Shown here piece by piece: positions 42,373-49,744 of a stretch of DNA of 64,000 bases. The notes below the pieces were generated by a model, which was not told where the DNA came from, searched no databases, and was given only the letters and a program-made list of their open reading frames with translations. The position numbers and the translations under genes are program-made. This DNA is from Ancrocorticia populi (lineage in GTDB: Bacteria > Actinomycetota > Actinomycetes > Actinomycetales > Actinomycetaceae), in NCBI RefSeq assembly GCF_003123745.1, contig NZ_QETB01000004.1:62001-126000 (forward strand). The letters are read 5' to 3'. Each line of letters begins with the position of its first letter. The stretch's first letter is position 1.

Positions 42373-42689
42373 AGAGACACGGCATCCGAAAGAGCGGCCT
42401 GCGATACAGGTTCCCTCAGTAACTCCGGAGAGAAGATATCCACCTTATGTCCGAGGATCTCTCGAAACTCTTCACTTAGCCCTCCAGCACGAAAAAGAAC
42501 GTTCCCCCCGGCCGGGTCCAAGTCCACCAGAATGTCGATGTCGCTCTCGGCACCCGCATCCCCACGAGCAACCGACCCGAACAAACGGGGGTTCGTTGCA
42601 CCGTACTTTTCAAGAACGGCTTTTAGCTCAGCCCAGCGAACTCCAATGAGCTTGCGCAGCGCTTCACTCTCTGGCGTAGGTACGTTCAT
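42369..42689 (-). CDS. mntA: MntA-like nucleotidyltransferase antitoxin
   Basis: A 106-residue minimal nucleotidyltransferase. GSVARGDAGAESDIDILVD contains the GSX10DXD motif in which the two Asp bind metal. The rest of the domain (VLFRAGGLSEEFREILGHKVD) fits the MNT family. It precedes hepT in an ATGA-coupled pair, as in type VII systems. No typical strong RBS is evident upstream of ATG 42689. Confidence 0.88.
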   Translation of the reverse strand: MNVPTPESEALRKLIGVRWAELKAVLEKYGATNPRLFGSVARGDAGAESDIDILVDLDPAGGNVLFRAGGLSEEFREILGHKVDIFSPELLREPVSQAALSDAVSL

Positions 42690-42757
42690 ATTCCAAGGAT
42701 AATGTAGTGGTCCCCGAACTGACAGTGCTCAAATTGAGACACCATCGCGCCGGAGCA

Positions 42758-42852
42758 CTAATCAGACCTCACCGCGATAGCGTGCTGAAGGGTAGCCGCA
42801 CGCATGGCCGGATTCGAGGATGCAACCAGCCCTACAACCAGCATGAACCCCA
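42758..42852 (-). pseudogene. Remnant of a second FtsX/MacB permease C-terminus
   Basis: The minus strand reads MLVVGLVASSNPAMRAAT and then LQHAIAVRSD(stop), which matches the C-terminal end of the intact permease at 43605 (LVASAYPAMRAATIQPAIAVRSD). DNA similarity extends over about 100 bp and slightly past the stop codon. The remnant has no gene body. It marks a former second exporter operon copy. Confidence 0.8.
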
Positions 42853-42867
42853 TCGTTCCTAGTTTCC

Positions 42868-43284
42868 CTAGCGATCAGAAGGAGCCACATACTCGTGCCT
42901 GAGTTCAGAAACAGGTGCTATGTAATCAAAATCGTGATCTGCGGTTAATACCGTTGCATCGTTAGAAATCGCGTACCCTGCAATGAGAATGTCCACTGCA
43001 CCAGCTGCTCTCACAAGTCCGGAATCCCATAACGCACGTTGAATCCCGACAACCAATGATTCTTCCGGCGCATTCTCAAGTGGAAAACCGAGCGATAGTC
43101 TCCCGTAGTAACGGATGTACTCTGCCGGCGTCCGAGCACTGTGGCAAAACTCTAAAACTTGAGGAGGGCACGTGACCATGAGATCGGACGGCGCACGCTC
43201 AATCCTTCTCAACCTTTCAGTAATCGCTATGTCCCCTGAAGAAAGCCTGGCCCAGACAGAATTATCTACAAGGTAATCTGTCAC
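42868..43284 (-). CDS. vapC: VapC-type PIN-domain toxin
   Basis: A 138-residue PIN-domain RNase. It has the acidic residues expected: Asp in YLVDNSVWAR, Glu in VLEFCHS, Asp in GAVDILIAGYA, and Asp pairs in LTADHDFDYI. It is ATGA-coupled to vapB upstream. It would cleave RNA when free of the antitoxin. It is inserted between a permease remnant and the intact permease. Confidence 0.88.
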   Translation of the reverse strand: MTDYLVDNSVWARLSSGDIAITERLRRIERAPSDLMVTCPPQVLEFCHSARTPAEYIRYYGRLSLGFPLENAPEESLVVGIQRALWDSGLVRAAGAVDILIAGYAISNDATVLTADHDFDYIAPVSELRHEYVAPSDR

Positions 43285-43493
43285 TTCTTCCCGTCCGGCA
43301 CAATAACAGGGGCACCAAGCTGTGATTCCAGATCAGCAAGCTCGGCAATACCGGAAATCATGGCGCCCTTCTGCTTCGAAGCGATCAAACGACGCAACGC
43401 AAGGTCAATGACCGAACGATTTGACCTTTCTCCGGTCAGGTCCCTAGCTCGAGCAATCAGTTGAGGATCAAGATCCACACTCGTAAGAGTCAT
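43281..43493 (-). CDS. vapB: VapB-type antitoxin
   Basis: A 70-residue protein: a ribbon-helix-helix-like N-terminus (LTSVDLDPQLIARARDLTG, RSVIDLALRRLIA) and a C-terminal tail likely to wrap VapC. AGGAGG lies 5 nt before the ATG. The upstream spacer holds an AT-only stretch (43511-43530) that probably includes the -10 region and operator of the module. Confidence 0.82.
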   Translation of the reverse strand: MTLTSVDLDPQLIARARDLTGERSNRSVIDLALRRLIASKQKGAMISGIAELADLESQLGAPVIVPDGKK

Positions 43494-43604
43494 GTCAACC
43501 TCCTAATTCCATATATTTATTTATATAATACGGGAATAAGACGCTAAATGTCACTACACCAAGGCGTTCTTCCAGTGTTCGAGTGGCCCCATCGCCCCAG
43601 CACC

Positions 43605-44912
43605 CTAATCAGACCGCACCGCGATAGCGGGCTGAATGGTAGCCGCACGCATGGCCGGATACGCGGATGCCACCAGCCCGACAACCATGCCCAGCACGGG
43701 CCCCAACGCGATCCACCCGGGATTCAGGTAGGCGCTCCAATCGTTTATGGCGGCCACCACGGTGATCACCACGGACGCCAGCGCGGCCCCAGCCAGCCCG
43801 CCCAGCGCCCCGATCAACCCACCTTCGCATAGGAACACGCCACCCACGGAACTGCGAGACGCCCCCAGTGCCCGCCGCACCCCGATCTCCGTGGTCCGCG
43901 CGGTCACCGAAACGATCATCGAATTTGTAATCAACAGGATCGTCAGCACAATAAGAAACGCGCCAACCCAGGTGGCCTGAGTGGTGAGCTGATCGGACAC
44001 GTTCTCTCGAATCGCATTGGGAGCTATCACTTGGGACACGGCCAGCTTCTCCGGCTGCGCGGGCAGGATTGCCAGCCGCGCCACTCCGGATACCTGGCTC
44101 CCCGCCCCCAACTTGGTAAGAATGAGCACCTGACTCTCTGAATCGGAACCCGCAACCTCCACGGCGTTGTGGTACGGAATCACCAAGGAATCGCTGAAGG
44201 AATGCTCTCCGGGGAGGAACCCGATGATCGAATACCCCACGTTGTTCAGGTTCACGCTCAGGCCCCGAGTATCGCCCGTCACGGGGATCCCAAGCTTCTC
44301 GGCCGCGGCCTCCCCAAGGAACGCCACGTTCTGCTCCCCGTCCAACATCCAAGCCATATCCGTTGTTGGCGTGATCTCAGCGGCCTCCAGATAGCCACTG
44401 ACTACCCCCTTGACGCCCACGTTGATGTTGTCCTCGCCGATCACCGGGCGGCTCACCTCGGACCGCCCAAGCAGATCCAAATCCAAGCGCCGCCCCGAAG
44501 CCTGAACGGTATCAATCGCCGCGAGCCGCGCCTCGGTATCGGCGGGCAAAAGCTCCTTCACATCCGCCTCGTCGCCATTCTCATCCTCGCTCGCAGATTC
44601 CTCCGAATCCTCGCTTTGGCCAGGGATGGTAACAAGGACTTGCCGGGTCGCCGAAGCCGCAATGTCCGCGTCAATCTGATGGGCGGCATTCTGGGAAATA
44701 CCCACCGACGCCAGCAGCGCCCCCGTACTAAAAGCAACCGCACTCACCATGAGCACCGTCCGCGACATCCGCGAGGACAGCTCCACGCTCACGTCCCGCA
44801 TCAGGTCCCGGAGCCTTAAAAATACGTTTCCACGTTTGTGTTTACGGCTCCGCCTTTTTCGTTTTGGCTTCGCAGGCGTGTCTTCGTCCAAGATATCAAG
44901 GGGGTTTGTCAT
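43605..44912 (-). CDS. MacB/FtsX-type ABC transporter permease
   Basis: A 435-residue permease: an N-terminal TM segment (VLMVSAVAFSTGALLASVGI), a large extracytoplasmic MacB_PCD-like domain (about residues 75-290, with an acidic insertion SEDSEESASEDENGDEAD), then three TM segments with the FtsX block (TARTTEIGVRRALGASRSSV). It works with the ATPase and adaptor encoded upstream. It is the last gene of a minus-strand operon starting with a secreted I36-like protein and a lipoprotein. The N-terminal 40 residues are very basic. ATPase stop and permease start overlap by ATGA. Confidence 0.9.
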   Translation of the reverse strand: MTNPLDILDEDTPAKPKRKRRSRKHKRGNVFLRLRDLMRDVSVELSSRMSRTVLMVSAVAFSTGALLASVGISQNAAHQIDADIAASATRQVLVTIPGQSEDSEESASEDENGDEADVKELLPADTEARLAAIDTVQASGRRLDLDLLGRSEVSRPVIGEDNINVGVKGVVSGYLEAAEITPTTDMAWMLDGEQNVAFLGEAAAEKLGIPVTGDTRGLSVNLNNVGYSIIGFLPGEHSFSDSLVIPYHNAVEVAGSDSESQVLILTKLGAGSQVSGVARLAILPAQPEKLAVSQVIAPNAIRENVSDQLTTQATWVGAFLIVLTILLITNSMIVSVTARTTEIGVRRALGASRSSVGGVFLCEGGLIGALGGLAGAALASVVITVVAAINDWSAYLNPGWIALGPVLGMVVGLVASAYPAMRAATIQPAIAVRSD

Positions 44913-45574
44913 TTTTCGATCCTCCCGTCGATAAGGTGGAGTACACGATCGGCCCAGTTGGAGATCCTCTCGTCGTGGGTAATAACGACGACGGCGACAT
45001 CTCCCGCCGCCTGCTCATCAAACAGATTGAGAACTGTGCCGGCGTTTTGCTCGTCGAGGTTGCCGGTGGGTTCATCCGCCAATAACACCTGCGGGCTGGT
45101 GAGCATAGCGCGCCCAATCGCCAAGCGTTGCTTTTCTCCGCCGGAAAGTAGCCGGGTCAGGGAATCGCCGCGGTGGTCCAGCCCCACTTGTCCAAGCACG
45201 CGGTCCACCATCTCTTTGCGTTTCTTAAGGGGAATGGAGTTGATCGCAAGCTTCAGCTCAAGATTCTCAATCACCGTCCGGTGCCCAAGCACGTGGTAGT
45301 CCTGAAACACGAACCCCAACATATTGGCGCGGAGGCGATCCCTCCGTCGCGCGGATAGGGACTTGGTTTCTTCCCCTGCTAGGCGGTAGCTGCCGTCACT
45401 GGGTTCATCAAGCAGGCCCACGATGTTCAGGAGCGTGGACTTGCCGGCGCCCGAATGACCCACGATCGCTATGCGTTCGCCAGCCTGAACCGTCAGGTCC
45501 ACACCTTTGAGCACCTCCACGGGCGGCTTGACCGTGTAGGTTTTGCGAATGTCCTTCAGCTCTAGAACGCTCAT
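44909..45574 (-). CDS. MacB/LolD-type ABC transporter ATPase
   Basis: A 221-residue ATPase with Walker A GHSGAGKST, the signature LLSGGEKQR, Walker B VLLADEPTGNLD and the D-loop and H-loop (VVVITHDERI). The LolD/MacB group drives mechanotransmission across the membrane rather than classic import. Overlaps on both sides (ATGA) couple it with the adaptor and permease genes. Confidence 0.95.
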   Translation of the reverse strand: MSVLELKDIRKTYTVKPPVEVLKGVDLTVQAGERIAIVGHSGAGKSTLLNIVGLLDEPSDGSYRLAGEETKSLSARRRDRLRANMLGFVFQDYHVLGHRTVIENLELKLAINSIPLKKRKEMVDRVLGQVGLDHRGDSLTRLLSGGEKQRLAIGRAMLTSPQVLLADEPTGNLDEQNAGTVLNLFDEQAAGDVAVVVITHDERISNWADRVLHLIDGRIEK

Positions 45575-46815
45575 CGGTTCGAAACAACGATCTCATCGCC
45601 CGGCTTGACGGTGGGCTCGTCAAGCACTGCGTATCCTTCGCTCACCTGCTCGACTGTCACGGGCACATGCTTGCCCTCAACCCCGGCCAGCACCACAAAC
45701 GTGTCCGATCCATCCTCGCGCAGCGCGGTCACCGGAACCGCAATACCTGACACGGCCTCTCCCGCCTCCGCGATCACCACAACTTCTTGGTCATCAGAAA
45801 GGCCCTCGGGATCTGCCACCTCCACGGTCACGTCATATCCAGGAATCTCCTTGCCCGCGTCCGGATCAGCCTGAGCAAATTCCGATATGCCCCTCACGCG
45901 CCCGCTAGCCACCTGTTGAGTGTCGCTAGCAGCCTGAACGTTGACCTTACGCCCAGACTTGAAGGAGCCCTTCTCCGCCACCCCCACACGCACCGTGACT
46001 GACGCGCTACCGCTGCGCAGGGTTGCCAGTGGAGTATCCTCGCCCACCTGAGTATTCACACCGGCAACCTTGACCACTGTCGCGCTGCCGGCCGTCAGCG
46101 TCACAAACTCCGAGCGGACCACCGGCACGTATGCCTTGGCGGGCTCCAGCCGCACGGAGGATGTACCACCCGCGGGTCCACCAGCCATACCGCCTTCGCC
46201 GGTGGCACTTCCAGAGTCGGAATCATCGTCCTCGTCAGAACTAGAACTAGTGGATCCACCAGCCTCCTCCGAACTCGCCTCGGCCACTGGATCCGGAGCC
46301 ACCACACCGGCCCGGGTATACATTGCCTTGACCGCTTGGGCGGTGGCCGGACCGTATTCCCCATCTACGGCCCCGCCGTACACTCCAAGATCGCGTAAAG
46401 CCCGCTGGACTTCGCGCACATCCGCTCCTGAATCGCCCACGTAGATGTCCCGGTACAGGTCAAAGGGCAATGCCAAGCCCAGCACGGGACGTCCGGAAAC
46501 CTCGGCCAGCACGCTCCCTGAATACAGGGTATCCCCTACCGATGCATATGAACCCGTAACCACCGGCAAGGAGCCATCGGAAGGAGAAACGCTCACATCC
46601 CACGATTTACCAAGCTTCAGCTTGCCCTTCGATTGGATCATCTCCGCCGGAAGCGTCCGCTCCTCAACCTGTGCCGTGATCACCGCTTGAGACTGAGAGT
46701 TCTCAATAGCCTCCTCATTGGGAGAGCGCACGAAACGCCCCGCCGCAAACGCGCCGGCAACCACGGCCAAACACACCACCACAGTGATGCCGATCCACCA
46801 AAATCTACGCTTCAT
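45571..46815 (-). CDS. MacA-like adaptor with a peptidoglycan-binding domain
   Basis: A 414-residue membrane-anchored extracytoplasmic adaptor. An N-terminal TM (WWIGITVVVCLAVVAGAFAAG) precedes a beta-barrel/lipoyl-like region, a PG_binding_1 domain (VGDSGADVREVQRALRDLGV to ATAQAVKAMY, residues about 128-172), an acidic/Ser-rich linker and a second HlyD-like barrel half. Such adaptors in monoderms connect the FtsX-type permease with the cell wall. The start ATG 46815 is 9 bp after the lipoprotein stop. A 23-codon copy of its start lies at 48387-48458. Confidence 0.88.
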   Translation of the reverse strand: MKRRFWWIGITVVVCLAVVAGAFAAGRFVRSPNEEAIENSQSQAVITAQVEERTLPAEMIQSKGKLKLGKSWDVSVSPSDGSLPVVTGSYASVGDTLYSGSVLAEVSGRPVLGLALPFDLYRDIYVGDSGADVREVQRALRDLGVYGGAVDGEYGPATAQAVKAMYTRAGVVAPDPVAEASSEEAGGSTSSSSDEDDDSDSGSATGEGGMAGGPAGGTSSVRLEPAKAYVPVVRSEFVTLTAGSATVVKVAGVNTQVGEDTPLATLRSGSASVTVRVGVAEKGSFKSGRKVNVQAASDTQQVASGRVRGISEFAQADPDAGKEIPGYDVTVEVADPEGLSDDQEVVVIAEAGEAVSGIAVPVTALREDGSDTFVVLAGVEGKHVPVTVEQVSEGYAVLDEPTVKPGDEIVVSNR

Positions 46816-46824
46816 GTTGTTCCT

Positions 46825-47745
46825 CTATTGGACCGGCTGAAAGGCATCAGGGTTATCAGCAATGTAATCCTCCGCCTTGGCCAACGCCTCATCTTGACTA
46901 TCACGGATCTCCACGAGCTCCTCGGCATACTCTTCAATTGTCGGTGCTTGGTACTCGGCCATAATGTCCGCAAGCTGTTGAATAGAATCAGTAGATTCCT
47001 GACACTGCGCCACCTTCACAGCCATTTCAACCTGATCCTCATCTATCCGATTCGGATCAGCAGCAGTGACAAAACTCGGCGTACTACTGTCAAACGTCAT
47101 CCCATTTTCTTTGTAGCAGGCCGTTAGATCATCAAAAACCTTCTCAGCCCGGGGATCACCAAGCGTCTTCTCATATACTTGGTTAAAATCCTCTTGCCAC
47201 GGCCCGCCAAAACCATCATCAATCCCGTTAAAGTACACGAAATCTGGATCACCAGAGCACTTCTCGATTGCCTCATCCAGTTGGTCTTCAGGAAGCGGCA
47301 CATAGTCATCATTAGCAGACTTAGAATCAGCCGGAGCCCCTTCGATTCCATTAACTACCATATCGGCGTCAGTCATCGGAGGAACAAAGGCGAACCGCTC
47401 AGCCATATCAACAGTCCACGGCCCGAACTGATACCACATGTCATAAACCGGATCGGGATCAGCAGACGAAACCATCATGGGAATACCAAGCGACCGCGCA
47501 CATTTCGTGATCCCGATATCTCCAGCTGTTGACAAGATGGTCAACTTATTCTCAGACAACTGAAACCGATCCGCGGGTAAAACAACCGTACCCGCATCGG
47601 GATCAACATCAGCCATCAGATCCAAACCATCAACTTGATTCAGGCTAGGTGAAGAAGCAGATGAATCACCCGCGTTCGTACTGCATGCACAAAGGCTCAA
47701 GACCCCGAAGACAGCAATAAGAGTTCCAATGGAACGCGCAAACAT
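46825..47745 (-). CDS. Cassette B lipoprotein
   Basis: A 306-residue lipoprotein, start ATG 47745 (MFARSIGTLIAVFGVLSLCAC). It belongs to the same unrecognised family as those at 37042 and 48708: ADVDPDAGTVVLPADRF, WYQFGPWTVDMAERFAFV, DEDQVEMAVKVAQCQ and LADIMAEYQAPTIEEYAEEL. These shared blocks define an N-terminal strand, a central GPW motif and a helical C-terminus. It is the second gene of the operon that ends with the MacAB-like exporter (9-bp gap to the adaptor). I infer a surface partner or immunity role, with the pairing to its own I36-like protein as the main clue. Confidence 0.78.
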   Translation of the reverse strand: MFARSIGTLIAVFGVLSLCACSTNAGDSSASSPSLNQVDGLDLMADVDPDAGTVVLPADRFQLSENKLTILSTAGDIGITKCARSLGIPMMVSSADPDPVYDMWYQFGPWTVDMAERFAFVPPMTDADMVVNGIEGAPADSKSANDDYVPLPEDQLDEAIEKCSGDPDFVYFNGIDDGFGGPWQEDFNQVYEKTLGDPRAEKVFDDLTACYKENGMTFDSSTPSFVTAADPNRIDEDQVEMAVKVAQCQESTDSIQQLADIMAEYQAPTIEEYAEELVEIRDSQDEALAKAEDYIADNPDAFQPVQ

Positions 47746-47765
47746 AAGATACCAATCAAAATAGA

Positions 47766-47800
47766 TAGGTGTGAGGCGGCGGTTAGCCGCCTCACACCTA
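47766..47800 (-). terminator. Hairpin between I36-like gene and lipoprotein, cassette B
   Basis: A perfect 15-bp stem (TAGGTGTGAGGCGGC, 5-nt loop, GCCGCCTCACACCTA) starts 4 nt past the I36-like stop codon. On the minus strand it is followed by TCTATTTTG, so partial termination is plausible. Confidence 0.7.
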
Positions 47801-47804
47801 TTTG

Positions 47805-48230
47805 CTAACAACCGGAGTGGAAGATCGAACTGACTCGATTGTCCCAGTTTTGGGACTTACCGGGGCCGGTCCCCGCCCCATTAGACAGCTTTGGATCCCG
47901 ATAGTTCGATTTCAGCAGTTGCTTGCTATATAGCATGAAGTAAGACGTACTTCCAGCAATACTATGCCCATCGTAATACCTAGTATATTTGCATGTCTTA
48001 CCGTTAGCTGCCGCAGAAGATCCTTGATCATTCAACTTGTCAGCTACTCCTCCTCCATTGTAGGTGCCAAACGATAGACCGTTGTAACTCGTGTCTTTCC
48101 AGATGCACCCATACCCCGAAGTACAGGCCCCAGTACCGGCACTCGCTGCAGGCATTACGACTCCGGAAACTCCAAGCGCTAGCACGGCTGCGAGTACGCT
48201 ACCGACAACACTATGCGTCTTCTTTTTCAT
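47805..48230 (-). CDS. Cassette B secreted I36-like protein
   Basis: A 141-residue protein. Signal peptide: MKKKTHSVVGSVLAAVLALG, ending near PAASA. The mature domain (about 110 aa) starts CTSGYGCIWKDTSYNG, includes NGKTCKYTRYYDG and ends NGAGTGPGKSQNWDNRVSS plus a final Cys. It thus shares the CxxGYxCxWK and GAGxGPxxxQNW landmarks with the copies at 38038 and 49745. A GAAGGGAAG ribosome binding site precedes the ATG. There is no homopolymer in its signal-peptide codons. It is the first gene of the operon with the exporter. Confidence 0.8.
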   Translation of the reverse strand: MKKKTHSVVGSVLAAVLALGVSGVVMPAASAGTGACTSGYGCIWKDTSYNGLSFGTYNGGGVADKLNDQGSSAAANGKTCKYTRYYDGHSIAGSTSYFMLYSKQLLKSNYRDPKLSNGAGTGPGKSQNWDNRVSSIFHSGC

Positions 48231-48386
48231 TTTTACTTCCCTTCAACATTGATGGTATTTGCGAAACTACGCTCCTCTCAGCGTGTTTAAGCACTAAGAG
48301 CCACAATCTGAGATACAAACTGAGTCTTGCGCCTATCAAGAAATCCGTGAGGACTCGTCGAAGCCCTCACTTCTGAGCGCAGCAAT

Positions 48387-48458
48387 TCAGTCGCGACCGA
48401 CGGCCGTGGCTAGACGCACTACAATGGTGATGCCGATCCACAAATATCTACGCTTCAT
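48387..48458 (-). pseudogene. Remnant of the adaptor N-terminus
   Basis: It encodes MKRRYLWIGITIVVRLATAV then GRD(stop), clearly related to the start of the intact adaptor at 46815 (MKRRFWWIGITVVVCLAVVA), with about 55 nt of DNA similarity. Its ATG overlaps the stop of the truncated lipoprotein at 48448. It is too short to work. Confidence 0.8.
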
Positions 48459-48687
48459 CAAATTCTTTCCGAGACTGTGTGAGCTCATCAGCGATCGTTG
48501 GAGCATACCGATCAGAAGGCAGAACCACCATCCCCGCATCGGGATTCACTTCCGCCGTGAGGTTCAGATCGCTCGGAGCTACCGTTTCAGTTGAGGCGTC
48601 GCCTGAATCCGGCGTGGAACTTCCGCATCCCGAAATCAGAACGGCGCTGGATATCACAGCAGCAAGAACAAGCAATTTTTTACGCAT
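48448..48687 (-). pseudogene. Truncated lipoprotein (cassette D)
   Basis: A 79-residue reading frame from ATG 48687: a lipoprotein signal (LVLAAVISSAVLISGC) and TAEVNPDAGMVVLPSDRY, which matches the N-terminus of the family, then an abrupt end (SRKEFDEA) fused to the adaptor remnant. The central GPW and helical C-terminal parts are missing, so it looks like an internal deletion. A GAAGAG site is present, so a short lipopeptide could still be made. Confidence 0.72.
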
Positions 48688-48707
48688 AAAGTGCTCTTCG
48701 ACAACGC

Positions 48708-49658
48708 TCAGTTGGTTGGTAGTTCGAACAATTCCGGATGGGAAGCAATGTATTCCTCTGCTTCCGCGACGGTATCGTCCCATTCTTCGCGAGCCGCAAA
48801 CAGCTCCTCCGCATACTCCTCAATCATGGGAACTTGGCGCTCGGCGATAATATCTGCCGCGCGCTGAGTGAAATTAGTCTGGTCTTTACACTCGACCGTC
48901 TTTAGTGCGAGCGCAATCTGTTCTTCGTTAATGTTGTTAAAGTCGGCGTTCAACGGAAAACCCGGAAAATCGCGATGCATCTCCATGCCGTTTTCTTCGA
49001 AGCACACTGCAAGTTCATCTGACAGTGCCTGCATTTCTGGGTCGCGAATTACAGCCTCTTGTTCCTCATTGAGAGCTTCCTGCCCTGGCCCAATCGTCCA
49101 TAAACGTGTCTCGTCGAATTCCATGACAGCTTCTGTTGAGTTGCATGTCTCGAAGACATTATCACGATCAGCTTCAGCAATATTCTCGTTTACCCAAGGG
49201 ATTGGTTCATAGTCCGCCGGCGGCTCAACTATTCCATTCACAATCAGCGCACCATCACCCATAGGTTCGACGAACGCGAACTTCTCCGCAACAGGCTTTG
49301 TCCAAGGGCCAAACCAGTTCCACATATGCATAGCTGGTATATACGGATCCGGACGCTCCGCTACCCATGGGATATCCAATTCGTCACGTGCACATTGTGC
49401 GACGCGCGCATCTCGCGCAGCACTAAGTGTCGAACTGTCAACCTGCTCGCCTCGAGTCACAGCATCTTCTGGCAAGGTCACGATTGCTGTCTCGGGATCA
49501 ACTTCCGCCGTGCGGCTCAAGCTACTTAGGTCTGGATCAGCGTTCCCATTTACACCACTGTTCGGCTGGTCTGTTGGCGTTCCTCCACACCCAGCAACGA
49601 ACAGGACCAAGAGTATTACACACGCCACAAGCCTTGCTTCAATTGGATGCCTCATCAT
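48708..49658 (-). CDS. Cassette C lipoprotein
   Basis: A 316-residue lipoprotein (signal VACVILLVLFVAGC) with the family blocks AEVDPETAIVTLPEDA, WNWFGPWTKPVAEKFAFV, NEEQIALALKTVECKDQ and ADIIAERQVPMIEEYAEEL. It is most like the cassette A copy in the C-terminal ECKDQ-x-xFTQR segment. The start ATG 49658 follows AAGGAGGAAC, the strongest ribosome binding site among the copies. The next gene is only the truncated lipoprotein, so no intact exporter follows this copy. Function unknown; partner of the upstream I36-like gene by position. Confidence 0.78.
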   Translation of the reverse strand: MMRHPIEARLVACVILLVLFVAGCGGTPTDQPNSGVNGNADPDLSSLSRTAEVDPETAIVTLPEDAVTRGEQVDSSTLSAARDARVAQCARDELDIPWVAERPDPYIPAMHMWNWFGPWTKPVAEKFAFVEPMGDGALIVNGIVEPPADYEPIPWVNENIAEADRDNVFETCNSTEAVMEFDETRLWTIGPGQEALNEEQEAVIRDPEMQALSDELAVCFEENGMEMHRDFPGFPLNADFNNINEEQIALALKTVECKDQTNFTQRAADIIAERQVPMIEEYAEELFAAREEWDDTVAEAEEYIASHPELFELPTN

Positions 49659-49680
49659 AGCTGTTCCTCCTTCAAGAAAG

Positions 49681-49721
49681 GAATTGTGGGCTCAGCCAGT
49701 ACTCGCCTGAGCCCACAATTC
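49681..49721 (-). terminator. Hairpin between I36-like gene and lipoprotein, cassette C
   Basis: A perfect 15-bp stem (GAATTGTGGGCTCAG, 11-nt loop, CTGAGCCCACAATTC), 23 nt past the I36-like stop. It resembles those in A and B by position but not by sequence. Confidence 0.7.
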
Positions 49722-49744
49722 ATAGGCTTTAGACCGTTAATTTG

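Noticed and set aside
42721-42870. A terminator or promoter in the spacer beside vapC
   Set aside because: The sequence is explained better as a remnant of the permease 3' end.
48708-48783. Upstream extension of the truncated cassette D lipoprotein
   Set aside because: The extension overlaps the end of the cassette C lipoprotein; the lipoprotein signal clearly starts at ATG 48687.
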